Source: an uncultured bacterium (GTDB taxonomy: Bacteria > Verrucomicrobiota > Verrucomicrobiia > CAIQCK01). From it: a DNA stretch of 64,000 nt. Positions 52,536 through 60,889 of this stretch are shown here, piece after piece. Made by a program: the position numbers and the translations under genes. The notes beneath the pieces were generated by a model, which saw only the letters and a list, made by a program, of their open reading frames with translations, was not told the origin of the DNA and made no database searches. Every line of letters starts with the position of its first letter. Position 1 is the first letter of the stretch. The stretch lies in the NCBI GenBank assembly GCA_903870275.1, contig CAIQCK010000062.1, positions 1 to 64,000 of the forward strand, written 5' to 3'.

Positions 52536-53051
52536 ATGACCGACCCGCAACAGTTTGAGGTGTTTATGCGAAACCACCAGGACATGGTTTTCGCGACCGC
52601 GGTGCGGCTGCTCGGCAACACCGCCGACGCGGAGGACATTGCGCAGGCCGTGTTCGTGAAAGCCTGCGAGCGGTTCGCGGAGATCGGCTCCAGCCCGACC
52701 GCCGGCGGCTGGCTGCGGACGGTGGCGACCAACCTCTGCCTCAACCACCTCGCGCGGTACCGGCGGCGCTGGCGGTTCTTTTCGGAGATGCGGGACGCAG
52801 GCGACGGGAACACCGGCGATTTTGCCGAATCGCTCGCCGCGCCGGAGCCGGCGGACCGGCAGGAGGCGCTGGAGCAGGCGCTGCGGAAACTGCCCGACGC
52901 GCAGCGCGTGCCGCTGGTGCTGTTTCATTTCGAGGGCATGAGCTACGACGAGATCGCGGCCCGGTCCGGCGTGTCGGTCGGCAAGGTGAAGACCGACATC
53001 CATCGCGGCCGGCTGGCGTTGAAACGGAAACTGGAACTTCTCGAACCATGA
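52536..53051 (+). CDS. ECF RNA polymerase sigma factor
   Basis: A 171-residue ECF sigma. Region 2 (about 10-75) includes MVFATAVRLLGNTADAEDIAQAVFVKAC and WLRTVATNLCLNHLARYRRR. Region 4 (about 115-165) includes LEQALRKLPDAQRVPLVLFHFEGMSY and the HTH EIAARSGVSVGKVKTDIHRGR. It directs transcription from GAAAC/GTC-type promoters; two such elements are adjacent. Its stop overlaps the next gene by ATGA, as in sigma/anti-sigma pairs. Confidence 0.93.
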   Translation: MTDPQQFEVFMRNHQDMVFATAVRLLGNTADAEDIAQAVFVKACERFAEIGSSPTAGGWLRTVATNLCLNHLARYRRRWRFFSEMRDAGDGNTGDFAESLAAPEPADRQEALEQALRKLPDAQRVPLVLFHFEGMSYDEIAARSGVSVGKVKTDIHRGRLALKRKLELLEP

Positions 53052-53512
53052 ACCCGGAACTGGATTTGGAAAAACAAATGGACCGCGAACTGCGGTCGCT
53101 GCCGGCGCCACGCGCGCCGGAGACGCTTGCGCCACGAGTGATGGCGGCCATCGCGGCGCAGACCGCGTTGCCGTGGCATCGGCGGCCATGGTTCGAGTGG
53201 CCACGTGGCTGGCAGGTCGCGTCGGCGGCGTTGACGGTTGTTTTTTTTGCGGTGCTGATGGTGCTCGCGCCGTGGCGGACGCTGGCGGGCGAGGAGGTTG
53301 TCGCCCGGTGCGCCGGTCAAATTGAAATGTGGATGGCATTCATTACGGACAACGCCGATCGGATGCTGCACATCGCCTTGCCGCTTTGGAGCACGCTGGC
53401 GCAGCAGTATTTGATTTACGCCCTCGCGGCGGCGGGGACGTTGATGGCCACGGTCATCGCCCTGGGCAGCGCGGCGCGGCAGCTTGTGTTGAAGGAGATC
53501 CAATCAAAATGA
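53048..53512 (+). CDS. Putative anti-sigma factor (one or two TM helices)
   Basis: A 154-residue protein translated by ATGA overlap with the sigma factor. The N-terminal 40 residues (EKQMDRELRSLPAPRAPETLAPRVMAAI) have the helical, Arg/Leu-rich character of anti-sigma N-domains, although the ZAS His/Cys motif is absent. Two hydrophobic spans follow (about 58-76 and 120-142). The call is based on position, topology and length; a direct test is lacking. Its own stop overlaps the next gene by ATGA, so four genes are strongly coupled. Confidence 0.65.
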   Translation: MNPELDLEKQMDRELRSLPAPRAPETLAPRVMAAIAAQTALPWHRRPWFEWPRGWQVASAALTVVFFAVLMVLAPWRTLAGEEVVARCAGQIEMWMAFITDNADRMLHIALPLWSTLAQQYLIYALAAAGTLMATVIALGSAARQLVLKEIQSK

Positions 53513-55107
53513 AACGCAGTATTTATTCGTTCGTGCTGGCCGCGCTCGCGGCGGCGGCCGCCGGCTCGATTGCCGCGTCGGCACAGCAAACCAACGAGAT
53601 CACGGTGGGCGGTCCCGGAGCGCCGGTTAAACTGAACCTCCGGTTTGGCACCGAAGCATCCTCCACCAACAAAACCCCCGCGGTCACCACCAGCTTCAAG
53701 TTACAGACCGGTGACACTACGCTGACGCTGAACCAACCTTGGATTTGGGCCGGCAAGGATCTCGACTTGAAAGAGGGTCAGACGGCGAACGACGTGGTCG
53801 TGATAGGCCGCAACGCGACCATCGCCGGCAAGGTCAAAGACAACGTGACGGTGGTGTTCGGCTCGGTGACGCTCAAGCCCACGGCGGTGATCGGCAGCGA
53901 TATGGTGGTCGTGGGAGGCTCCGTCCACGCCGCATCGAATGCCGTGGTCAGAGGCGACGTGGTGATCGTGGGCGGCGGGATCAAGGCGGAGCCTGGCTTC
54001 AGGCAAGGCGGCGAGCGGGTGATTTTGAGTTCAGTGGAATTCGGCCCGCAATGGTTGAGAAATTGGGCCAACAATGACCTATTGCGCGGCGTGTTGTTGC
54101 CGTGGTCTGCGATGGAGAGCTGGATTCTCATCGCCGTGGCGCTGGCGTTCAACCTCCTGCTGAGCCTGCTCTTTCCGAAGTCGTTGCAAACGTGCACCGA
54201 CACGGCCCGCGAAAAACCGGTTCAATCCTTCCTGCTCGGATTGCTGCTGCTGGCGGCGTTCGGGCCGGTCTGCCTGCTGTTCATGATTTCGTGCATCGGC
54301 GTCCTCGCGATTCCGTTCCTGGTCTTCGCGGTGCTGGCGGCGATGGTGTTTGGATTTGTTGCGGTATATCGCGTCGTCGGGCGGCCGCTGGCCCGGCTCG
54401 TCGGTGGAACGCAGGCGGAGCGGCCGTTGCTCTCTTTGGTGATCGGCACGGTGATCTGTAACCTGGCTTGCATGCTGCCGGTGGTGGGCGTCATCGCGTG
54501 GGGACTGGTGATGATGCTCGGCTTCGGCGCGGCGTCGCTGGCGTTGTTTGGCCGGCCAAGGCGACAGGCTCCGCTGCCGCCACCTGCGGTGGCTCCGCCG
54601 ATGGTTGTTTCGCAGCCAGTCATGGCTGCCGTGCCACCCATCGTTCCGCCGGCAGTTTTGAACGCGGTTCCCGTGACCGCGTCCGCTGTGCCGCCGCTGG
54701 AGGTGACAACGCTGCCGCGACCGGGTTTCTGGATGCGCATTGGCGCGGCGCTGCTGGATTGCTTCCTGATTTCGATGCTGGCGTCGTTCAGCGGAGCGAG
54801 ACATGGCAGTGAGGTGTTCACGGATTCCTGGGCGACGTTGTTGCTGATGGTTTATCTGGTGGGATTGTGGACGTGGCGTGGCACGACCATCGGGAACATC
54901 GTTTTCGGACTGAAGATCGTGCGCACGGATGGTCAGCCGGTAACGCTTGGCGTGGCGGTTGTGCGCGCGCTGGCCAGTCTGTTGTCACTGGCGGTGATCG
55001 GTCTGGGTTTCTTCTGGATCGCCTGGGACCGCGAGAAGCAGGCGTGGCATGACAAGATCGCAGGCACGCTGGTGGTGCGGATGCCGAGAGGCGTCTCGCT
55101 AATCTGA
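53509..55107 (+). CDS. Beta-helix/RDD fusion membrane protein
   Basis: A 532-residue exported and membrane protein from ATG 53509. A signal peptide precedes a periplasmic domain (about 30-190) with bactofilin-like strand repeats (VVVIGRNATIAGKV, DMVVVGGSVHAASNAVVRGDVVIVGGGI). Next come about four to five transmembrane helices (210-360). A Pro/Val-rich linker (about 365-410) leads to an RDD domain (RPGFWMRIGAALLDCFLI ... TIGNIVFGLKIVRTDGQPV ... WDREKQAWHDKIAGT). The combination is uncommon. Its ATGA overlap with the anti-sigma gene ties it to the envelope-response module. Confidence 0.8.
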   Translation: MKRSIYSFVLAALAAAAAGSIAASAQQTNEITVGGPGAPVKLNLRFGTEASSTNKTPAVTTSFKLQTGDTTLTLNQPWIWAGKDLDLKEGQTANDVVVIGRNATIAGKVKDNVTVVFGSVTLKPTAVIGSDMVVVGGSVHAASNAVVRGDVVIVGGGIKAEPGFRQGGERVILSSVEFGPQWLRNWANNDLLRGVLLPWSAMESWILIAVALAFNLLLSLLFPKSLQTCTDTAREKPVQSFLLGLLLLAAFGPVCLLFMISCIGVLAIPFLVFAVLAAMVFGFVAVYRVVGRPLARLVGGTQAERPLLSLVIGTVICNLACMLPVVGVIAWGLVMMLGFGAASLALFGRPRRQAPLPPPAVAPPMVVSQPVMAAVPPIVPPAVLNAVPVTASAVPPLEVTTLPRPGFWMRIGAALLDCFLISMLASFSGARHGSEVFTDSWATLLLMVYLVGLWTWRGTTIGNIVFGLKIVRTDGQPVTLGVAVVRALASLLSLAVIGLGFFWIAWDREKQAWHDKIAGTLVVRMPRGVSLI

Positions 55108-55146
55108 TGACGGCGGCGGTTTCGAAAAAACCTGGAAAGGATGACG

Positions 55147-55587
55147 ATGAGCACGCATTACATGATGGGCAGCGATGGCCGACAATACGGGCCGGTATCC
55201 GTGGAGCAAATCAAGCAGTGGGCTGCGGAAGGCCGGGCGACGGCGCAGACACTCCTGCGGGTCGAAGGCGGTGAATGGAAACCGCTGGCGACCTTTCCGG
55301 AGTTTATCGGCGTCGCGGTCAGTGTGCCGCCGGTGATGACCGGAGCGGGCTGGCCGGCTCACGCGCCGTTGAAGTCGAGAATCGCGGCCGGCGTCCTCGG
55401 CATCTTTCTCGGCGGGCTGGGCGTTCACCGATTCTATCTTGGCTATGTCGCCATCGGCGTCGCGCAGATTATCGTGACCTTTATGACATGCGGAATCGGC
55501 CAGCTCTGGGGATTCATCGAGGGCATCTGCATTCTGGCCGGCGGAGCCATCACGACTGACGCTGAAGGCCGTCCGTTGCGGGACTAG
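55147..55587 (+). CDS. GYF_2-TM2 domain protein
   Basis: A 146-residue protein. ATG 55147 is chosen since GGAAAGG (55134-55140) is then 6 nt away; ATG 55141 would touch it. N-terminal GYF_2/DUF4339 domain (YMMGSDGRQYGPVSVEQIKQW ... PLATFPEF) for peptide binding. C-terminal TM2 domain (SRIAAGVLGIFLGGLGVHRFYLG ... QLWGFIEG) with two helices. Such fusions often sit next to RDD proteins in Verrucomicrobia. It follows 39 nt after the RDD gene and is the last of the module. Confidence 0.88.
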   Translation: MSTHYMMGSDGRQYGPVSVEQIKQWAAEGRATAQTLLRVEGGEWKPLATFPEFIGVAVSVPPVMTGAGWPAHAPLKSRIAAGVLGIFLGGLGVHRFYLGYVAIGVAQIIVTFMTCGIGQLWGFIEGICILAGGAITTDAEGRPLRD

Positions 55588-55791
55588 CGGCGGAACGTTT
55601 CCGAATAGAAAATGCCACCAGCGGCGCGTGGCATCGAGTGCCGTAGGAAACGCCGGCCAGGCTTGATACAGGGGGGCAGAGCCGCCGTTTGACATTCCGG
55701 CGAACTGTGTTTTGTTACGCCATGCCGTTGGCCAAGGAAGCTGTGTTCACCATGGAACGGCAACCAAAAAAACAAGAAGGAGACTTGAATC

Positions 55792-56400
55792 ATGTCCGAA
55801 GAAGCAATTGTGAGAGTGGGCTGTGATGTGCCCGATTTCGAGATGGAAACCTACGAGCCGTCCGAGAGCGGGTTTGGAAAGGTTTCGCTGGCCGATCAGA
55901 AGAAGGCGAAGAAGTGGACGATCCTGGTGTTCTATCCGGCCGACTTCACGTTCGTTTGCCCGACGGAATTGGCCGCTCTCGCCGACAAATACGAAATGTT
56001 GAAAGGGCTGGGCGCGGAGGTCATCTCGGTCTCTACCGACACGAAGTTCTCGCATCTGGCCTGGAGGGATTCCGAGAAGCTGCTGGCGAGTGTGAGATAC
56101 CCGATGGGCGCCGACCCGACGGGCAGGATCTCGAAGTTGTTTGGCGTGTATGACGCCGGCTCCGGCCTCGCGCTGCGCGGCACGTTCATCATCAGCCCCG
56201 AAGGCAAACTCGCGTCGGCGGAGGTGAACTTCTACAACTGCGGCCGCAACATGGACGAGCTGGCGCGCAAGATGGAGGCGAACGCTTATCTCCAGAAGCA
56301 TCCGGAGGAGGCGTGCCCGGCCAAGTGGAAGAGCGGCGGCAAGACGCTTACGCCGTCCGCGGCGATGGTCGGCAAGGTTTACGAAGCGATGCAAGCCTAG
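55792..56400 (+). CDS. Typical 2-Cys peroxiredoxin
   Basis: A 202-residue AhpC/Prx1-type enzyme reducing peroxides. The peroxidatic cysteine is C56 in FVCPTEL, the resolving cysteine C175 in EEACPAKW. PADFTFVCPTE and GTFIISPEGKL are family blocks. Length is slightly above E. coli AhpC (187). AAGGAG at 55777-55782 is 9 nt from ATG 55792. No AhpF or thioredoxin reductase is adjacent, so it is recharged by another system. A terminator follows. Confidence 0.95.
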   Translation: MSEEAIVRVGCDVPDFEMETYEPSESGFGKVSLADQKKAKKWTILVFYPADFTFVCPTELAALADKYEMLKGLGAEVISVSTDTKFSHLAWRDSEKLLASVRYPMGADPTGRISKLFGVYDAGSGLALRGTFIISPEGKLASAEVNFYNCGRNMDELARKMEANAYLQKHPEEACPAKWKSGGKTLTPSAAMVGKVYEAMQA

Positions 56401-56476
56401 CGCGCCGGGGCTTCGGCTTCGGTTCGCGAAGCACGCTGACGGTCGCAAAAAAAGCGGAAGCAAAAAGTTGTTTGCG

Positions 56477-56515
56477 CAGCGGCACTGGTGAACTCGCCAG
56501 TGCCGCTGTTGTTTT
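56477..56515 (+). terminator. Rho-independent terminator after peroxiredoxin
   Basis: A perfect 12-bp stem (56477-56488 with 56497-56508, CAGCGGCACTGG and its complement), 8-nt loop, then TTGTTTTTG. It lies between convergent genes and may serve both. Confidence 0.85.
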
Positions 56516-56527
56516 TGCGAAGGCGTC

Positions 56528-57844
56528 TTACTCCGGCAGCGGCTTGCCCTTGGTTTCCGGACAGAACCAGATGAAGACCATGCCGACGAGATAGACGAGG
56601 CTCACCACGGCGCAGAGATTGGCCCAGCCGGCGGCGGACTCGATGTTCAGGACAAGGCCGGTGATGACGGTGCCAACGGCGGCGACGATGCGCGCGATGT
56701 TGTAGGCGAAACCCTGGCCTGTGGCGCGGCAGCGCGTGGGGAACAGTTCCGGCAGATAGAGCGGCAGCCAGCCGTAGAAACTCGCCGTCGCGCCGCCGAC
56801 CAGAAACACCCAGAATAAAAAATAGCCGCCGTAGGGAATGTCGGAGCGGAACAGGAACTGGCACGACGCCAGCGAGAGCGTCGAGAACACGAAGTAGGAC
56901 CAGCGGCGCGAAGTCAGTTGCGCCAGCCATGCCGCCAGCAACGAGGCGATGATGGCGCCCGCGCCGGACATGAGGACGCACATCGCGCGCGCGGACGGAT
57001 CCTTCGGGCTGAGCTTGGCGGCCCAGTTGGAAATCTGTTGCACCGAACCCCACGTGCCCAGCAGCACGATGGCGGCGAGGATTGTGCCCAGGATCGTCAT
57101 CCGGGCGATGCCCGGCGCGAAGATGTCGCCGATCCTGTTCTTTCGCGTCGCGGTGGCGGCGCTGTGCTGCCAGCGTTTGGACTCCGGCACGAAGAACTGG
57201 ATGAACAGCGTCAGCAACGCCGGCGTCGCGCCGAGGAACATCAGCAACCGCCAGCCGCTGTGGTCGAGCAGCGCCTTGGCGATGCTCTCCGGCACGTGCA
57301 CGGCCTTCAAGACCGCGCCCAGGTCGCCGATGACTTGCGCCAGGCCCAGTCCCATCAAGCCCGTGAGCACAAAGCCCGTGTTCGACGCGACGCCGATGAA
57401 CCCCGCCAGCGTCGGTCGCGACGCCGCCGGCCAGACCTCCATGATCAAGGCCACGCCCAGCGCCCACTCGCCGCCCATGCCGAGCGCGGCCATGAACCGC
57501 AGCGCGCCCAAGTCCCACGGCGTTTGCGAGAAGCCGCACAAGCCGGAGAAAATCGAGTAGGTCAGCACGCTGAGCGACATGGCCTTCACCCGCCCGATGC
57601 GGTCGCCCAGCCAGCCGAAGAGAATGCCGCCCGCCGCCGCCCCGATGAGAAACGCCGCCGTGATGCCCGTAATCCACGGCATTTTGGAGGCGAGATGTTG
57701 CGGGCCGAGCATTGCCTCGATGGCTGGCGTTGCCACGAGCGGAAACAACCCCATCTCCACGCCGTCAAACATCCATCCCATGAACGCCGCGATGAACGCC
57801 ATCCACTGGCTGTGCCGGCTGGTTTCGTTGGAAGGTTGTGTCAT
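56528..57844 (-). CDS. MFS transporter (metabolite:H+ symporter type)
   Basis: A 438-residue 12-helix transporter. Helix 1 has WMFDGVEMGLFPLV, similar to aromatic acid/H+ symporters (the AAHS D-x-x-D/E pattern). The loop 2-3 motif is GDRIGRVKAM, and the end PETKGKPLPE matches the sugar/metabolite superfamily. The substrate could be a carboxylic acid or sugar. It follows the CNNM gene by 163 nt on the same strand with its own likely promoter. Confidence 0.88.
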   Translation of the reverse strand: MTQPSNETSRHSQWMAFIAAFMGWMFDGVEMGLFPLVATPAIEAMLGPQHLASKMPWITGITAAFLIGAAAGGILFGWLGDRIGRVKAMSLSVLTYSIFSGLCGFSQTPWDLGALRFMAALGMGGEWALGVALIMEVWPAASRPTLAGFIGVASNTGFVLTGLMGLGLAQVIGDLGAVLKAVHVPESIAKALLDHSGWRLLMFLGATPALLTLFIQFFVPESKRWQHSAATATRKNRIGDIFAPGIARMTILGTILAAIVLLGTWGSVQQISNWAAKLSPKDPSARAMCVLMSGAGAIIASLLAAWLAQLTSRRWSYFVFSTLSLASCQFLFRSDIPYGGYFLFWVFLVGGATASFYGWLPLYLPELFPTRCRATGQGFAYNIARIVAAVGTVITGLVLNIESAAGWANLCAVVSLVYLVGMVFIWFCPETKGKPLPE

Positions 57845-58007
57845 GGACTTGTCCTTGTGCGCCGTCTTGAGTAAAAGCGGCCGGATACAACGTCAAGCGC
57901 CAAACGCCGCGGCGGGAACAGACGCTCACGGGGTTCACCCCAAAGAATGGCCGGAAGGCCGCTGGTATCTCGGACAACCGGGGGCGCGTCAGCCGCAGCC
58001 GCTTTTC

Positions 58008-59321
58008 TTACCGCGCCTTTCGCGTGATCGCCACCTGCACGATTCTTTGCCGCGCCATGCTCTCGACGGTGATGACGCCGTGCGGCGTCTCGACACTGTC
58101 GCCAACGCGGGCGAGGCGGGCGAGGCGGTCCATCACGTAACCGGCGATCGTGTCGGCGCGGCCGGCTTCGAGCGTCCAGCCGAAGCGCTCGTTCAACTCG
58201 CGCAGCCGCACGTCGCCGCGCACCAGCAGCCGGCCGCCGGGCAGTTCCTGGATGTCCGGTGGATGCACTTGAGTCGTCTCCGGCACTTCGCCGAAGACTT
58301 CCTGCACCACGTCGTTGAGCGTCACCAACCCCGCCACGCCGCCGTGCTCGTCGGTGACGACGGCCACGTGCCGGTGCCGCTGCTGGAAGCTGCGCAACAG
58401 GTCGTCGAGCCGGACGGTTTCGGGCACAAATAGCGGCGCTCGGACCTGTTTGCGGATGTCGAACGGTTCCCGCGATTGCCGCAGGTGCTGGAAAACGTCC
58501 TGCACGTTCAGGAATCCGATGATGTTGTCCAGCGTGCCTTCATAAACCGGCAACTGCTGGTGATGGCTGCGCGCCATGCGGTCGAGCAGTTCCTCCACCG
58601 GCAGCGCCACGTCGAGGGCGATGAGGTCCGTGCGCGGCACCATCACGTCGGCGGCGTTGAGGTCGAGCACGCGCAGCGAGCGCTCCACCAGCTGGCTGCC
58701 CATCTCGCCCAGCACGCCGGCGCGCCGGCTCTGGCGGACGATGAACCGCAGTTCTTCCGACGAGTGCACTGCGTCGAGTTCGCCCGCGGGATGGAGACCG
58801 AGCGCCCGCAGCACGATGTTGGCCATGCCGTTCAACGACCAGACCGCCGGCCGGAACAGCGCCATCAGCAGGCGCATCGGACCCGACACCCAGAGCGCGA
58901 TCCGTTCGCCGCGCTGCAGCGAGAGCGATTTCGGCACCAGTTCGCCGAACGCGACGTGCAGGAACGTGATGATGCAAAACGCGAGCAGCGCCGAAACGCT
59001 GTGTTTGGCGGCGGCGGCCGCCGCGGCCGGCAGCCAGCCGAACAGCGGTTGCAGCAGGCGCTCCACCACCGGCTCGCCGATCCAGCCGAGCGCGAGGCTT
59101 GCCATCGTGACGCCGACCTGCGTGCCGGCGATGTAGCGGCCCAAATCGTTGAGCGCGGCCTGCACGCTGCGCGCGCTCGCGTTGCCCGCGGTCACCAGTT
59201 GCTCGATGCGGCTGCGGCGCACGCTGACCAGCGCGAACTCCGTGGCCACGAAGAAGCCGTTGGCAAAAATCAACGCCACCACGCCGAGCAGCGTCAGCAA
59301 ATCCATTGTGAGCGTGTCCAT
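58008..59321 (-). CDS. CNNM/CorC-type hemolysin-family protein
   Basis: A 437-residue membrane protein: DUF21/CNNM transmembrane domain (about 5-200, with EFALVSVRRSRIEQL, GTQVGVTMASLALGWIGEP and FGELVPKSLSLQ), a CBS pair (about 210-330, MVPRTDLIALDV ... HVAVVTDEHGGVAGLVTLNDVVQ) and a CorC_HlyC C-terminal domain (345-435). The family is implicated in magnesium or sodium/magnesium transport; hemolysis is a historical name. It begins 52 nt after lpd and may be co-transcribed with it. Confidence 0.92.
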   Translation of the reverse strand: MDTLTMDLLTLLGVVALIFANGFFVATEFALVSVRRSRIEQLVTAGNASARSVQAALNDLGRYIAGTQVGVTMASLALGWIGEPVVERLLQPLFGWLPAAAAAAAKHSVSALLAFCIITFLHVAFGELVPKSLSLQRGERIALWVSGPMRLLMALFRPAVWSLNGMANIVLRALGLHPAGELDAVHSSEELRFIVRQSRRAGVLGEMGSQLVERSLRVLDLNAADVMVPRTDLIALDVALPVEELLDRMARSHHQQLPVYEGTLDNIIGFLNVQDVFQHLRQSREPFDIRKQVRAPLFVPETVRLDDLLRSFQQRHRHVAVVTDEHGGVAGLVTLNDVVQEVFGEVPETTQVHPPDIQELPGGRLLVRGDVRLRELNERFGWTLEAGRADTIAGYVMDRLARLARVGDSVETPHGVITVESMARQRIVQVAITRKAR

Positions 59322-59373
59322 ACGTTTTCCTTCGATAAATGGCTGAGCCTGAAATCAAAAGCGGCGGACCGGT

Positions 59374-60738
59374 TCATGTCCGCTTGGGCAGATAAATATG
59401 GACGGGCGAGCCGAACGCCGCTTCCGCCGCCTCGCCGATGGCTTCGGCAAACGTCGGGTGCGCGAAGATCGTGTGAGCCACTTGCTCCGCCGTCGCCTTG
59501 AGTGAAATGGCCAGCGTGATCGAGGCGATCAATTCGCCCGCGGCGGGGCCGATGACCTGGCCGCCGAGCAGCCGGTGCGTTTCGGCGTCGGCGACGAGTT
59601 TCACGAAACCGTCCGTCTCGCCGCTGGCCTGCGCACGTCCGAGCGCGGCCATCGGGAACTTGCCGACGCGAACGGCGCGGCCCTGCGCCTGCGCCTCTGC
59701 TTCGGTGAGGCCGACGGTGGCGACTTCGGGATGCGTGAAGACCACGCCGGGCACGGCGGCGTAGTCCATCGCCGCGTTGTCGCCGAGCGCGTTCGCCACC
59801 GCCACGCGCGCCTGGGCGCTGGCGACGTGCGCGAGCGGGAACCTGCCGACCATGTCGCCGATGGCGTAGATGCCCGGCGCGCTCGTCTCCATCCGCTCGT
59901 TCACCTCGACGTGGCCGCGCGCCGTCAGCTTCACGCCGGCGGCGTCGCAGCCGATGTCGCCCGTGTTGGGCACGCGCCCGATTGAAATCAACACATGGTC
60001 GAAACTCGGATCGAATTCACTCACCGTCTCGCCGGTGCGGACCTCGATGCCGGCCTTGCGGAAGACTCTGGCGAGCGCCGCGCCCAACTCGGCGTCCATG
60101 CCGGGCAGCAGGCTGGCGAGCGCCTCGACCACCGTGACCTCCGAGCCGAGCGCGCGGAAGATGCAGGCGAACTCGCAGCCAATGTAGCCGCCGCCGACGA
60201 TCAGGATTTTTTTTGGCGGCCCGGCCAGGTGCAACGCGTGGTTGCTGTTGATGACGCGCTGGCCGTCAATCGCCGGCAGTCCCGCCGGCGACGGCGCGGG
60301 CCGCGAGCCGGTGGCGAGGATGATGCGCGGCGCGGTCAGGACCTCGTCGCCAACCTGGACGCGTCCGCCGCCGAGCAGCCGGGCTCGGCCCTGGACGAAC
60401 TGGACGCCGTTCTTCCGAAACAGAAACTCCAGGCCTTTGCTCATCGCGCCGGTGACTTTTTGCGTGCGGCGAAGCATGGAGTCGGCGGAGAGGTGCGGCT
60501 CGGCGGCGATGCTGGCCGCGTCGAGGCCGAAATCTCCGGCGCGCTGCGTGAAGCGAAGCGCCTCGACGCTCGCGAGCAGCGTCTTGGTCGGAATGCAGCC
60601 GAGGTGGAGGCAGACGCCGCCGGGTGGCGCGTCGCTGACGAGCGTGACGCGGGCGCCGCGTTGCGCAGCGCGGATGGCGGCCACGTAGCCGCCGGGACCG
60701 GCGCCGATGACGAGGAGGTCTGGTGATTCGTTGGCCAC
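59374..60738 (-). CDS. lpdA: Dihydrolipoyl dehydrogenase
   Basis: A 454-residue flavoprotein. FAD motif VIGAGPGGYVAA (10-21), redox-active disulfide C43-C48 (GGVCLHLGCIPTK), NAD motif VGGGYIGCEFA, and C-terminal active-site HPTFAEAIGEA with the catalytic His-Glu pair. It is the E3 component of pyruvate, 2-oxoglutarate or branched-chain complexes; no E1/E2 gene is nearby. It is divergent from the ABC transporter operon, with 151 nt between start codons. Confidence 0.93.
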   Translation of the reverse strand: MANESPDLLVIGAGPGGYVAAIRAAQRGARVTLVSDAPPGGVCLHLGCIPTKTLLASVEALRFTQRAGDFGLDAASIAAEPHLSADSMLRRTQKVTGAMSKGLEFLFRKNGVQFVQGRARLLGGGRVQVGDEVLTAPRIILATGSRPAPSPAGLPAIDGQRVINSNHALHLAGPPKKILIVGGGYIGCEFACIFRALGSEVTVVEALASLLPGMDAELGAALARVFRKAGIEVRTGETVSEFDPSFDHVLISIGRVPNTGDIGCDAAGVKLTARGHVEVNERMETSAPGIYAIGDMVGRFPLAHVASAQARVAVANALGDNAAMDYAAVPGVVFTHPEVATVGLTEAEAQAQGRAVRVGKFPMAALGRAQASGETDGFVKLVADAETHRLLGGQVIGPAAGELIASITLAISLKATAEQVAHTIFAHPTFAEAIGEAAEAAFGSPVHIYLPKRT

Positions 60739-60889
60739 AGCGGGTGCAGGTTAGCGGCGGCCGGCGTTGCCGGCCAGATTTTTCTGGCGCGCGGGCCGTC
60801 CGGTACCGGCGGCGCGCATTTCCGCGGCGATGACGCAAAATACAGCTTGCGAAATCGCCCGACTCGGTTTCTTGTTGGTATCGGAGACA

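Noticed and set aside
60739..60889. Riboswitch in the lpdA/ABC divergent region
   Set aside because: I looked for TPP, SAM, cobalamin and glycine-type cores and saw none. The gap is also short for a riboswitch plus two promoters.
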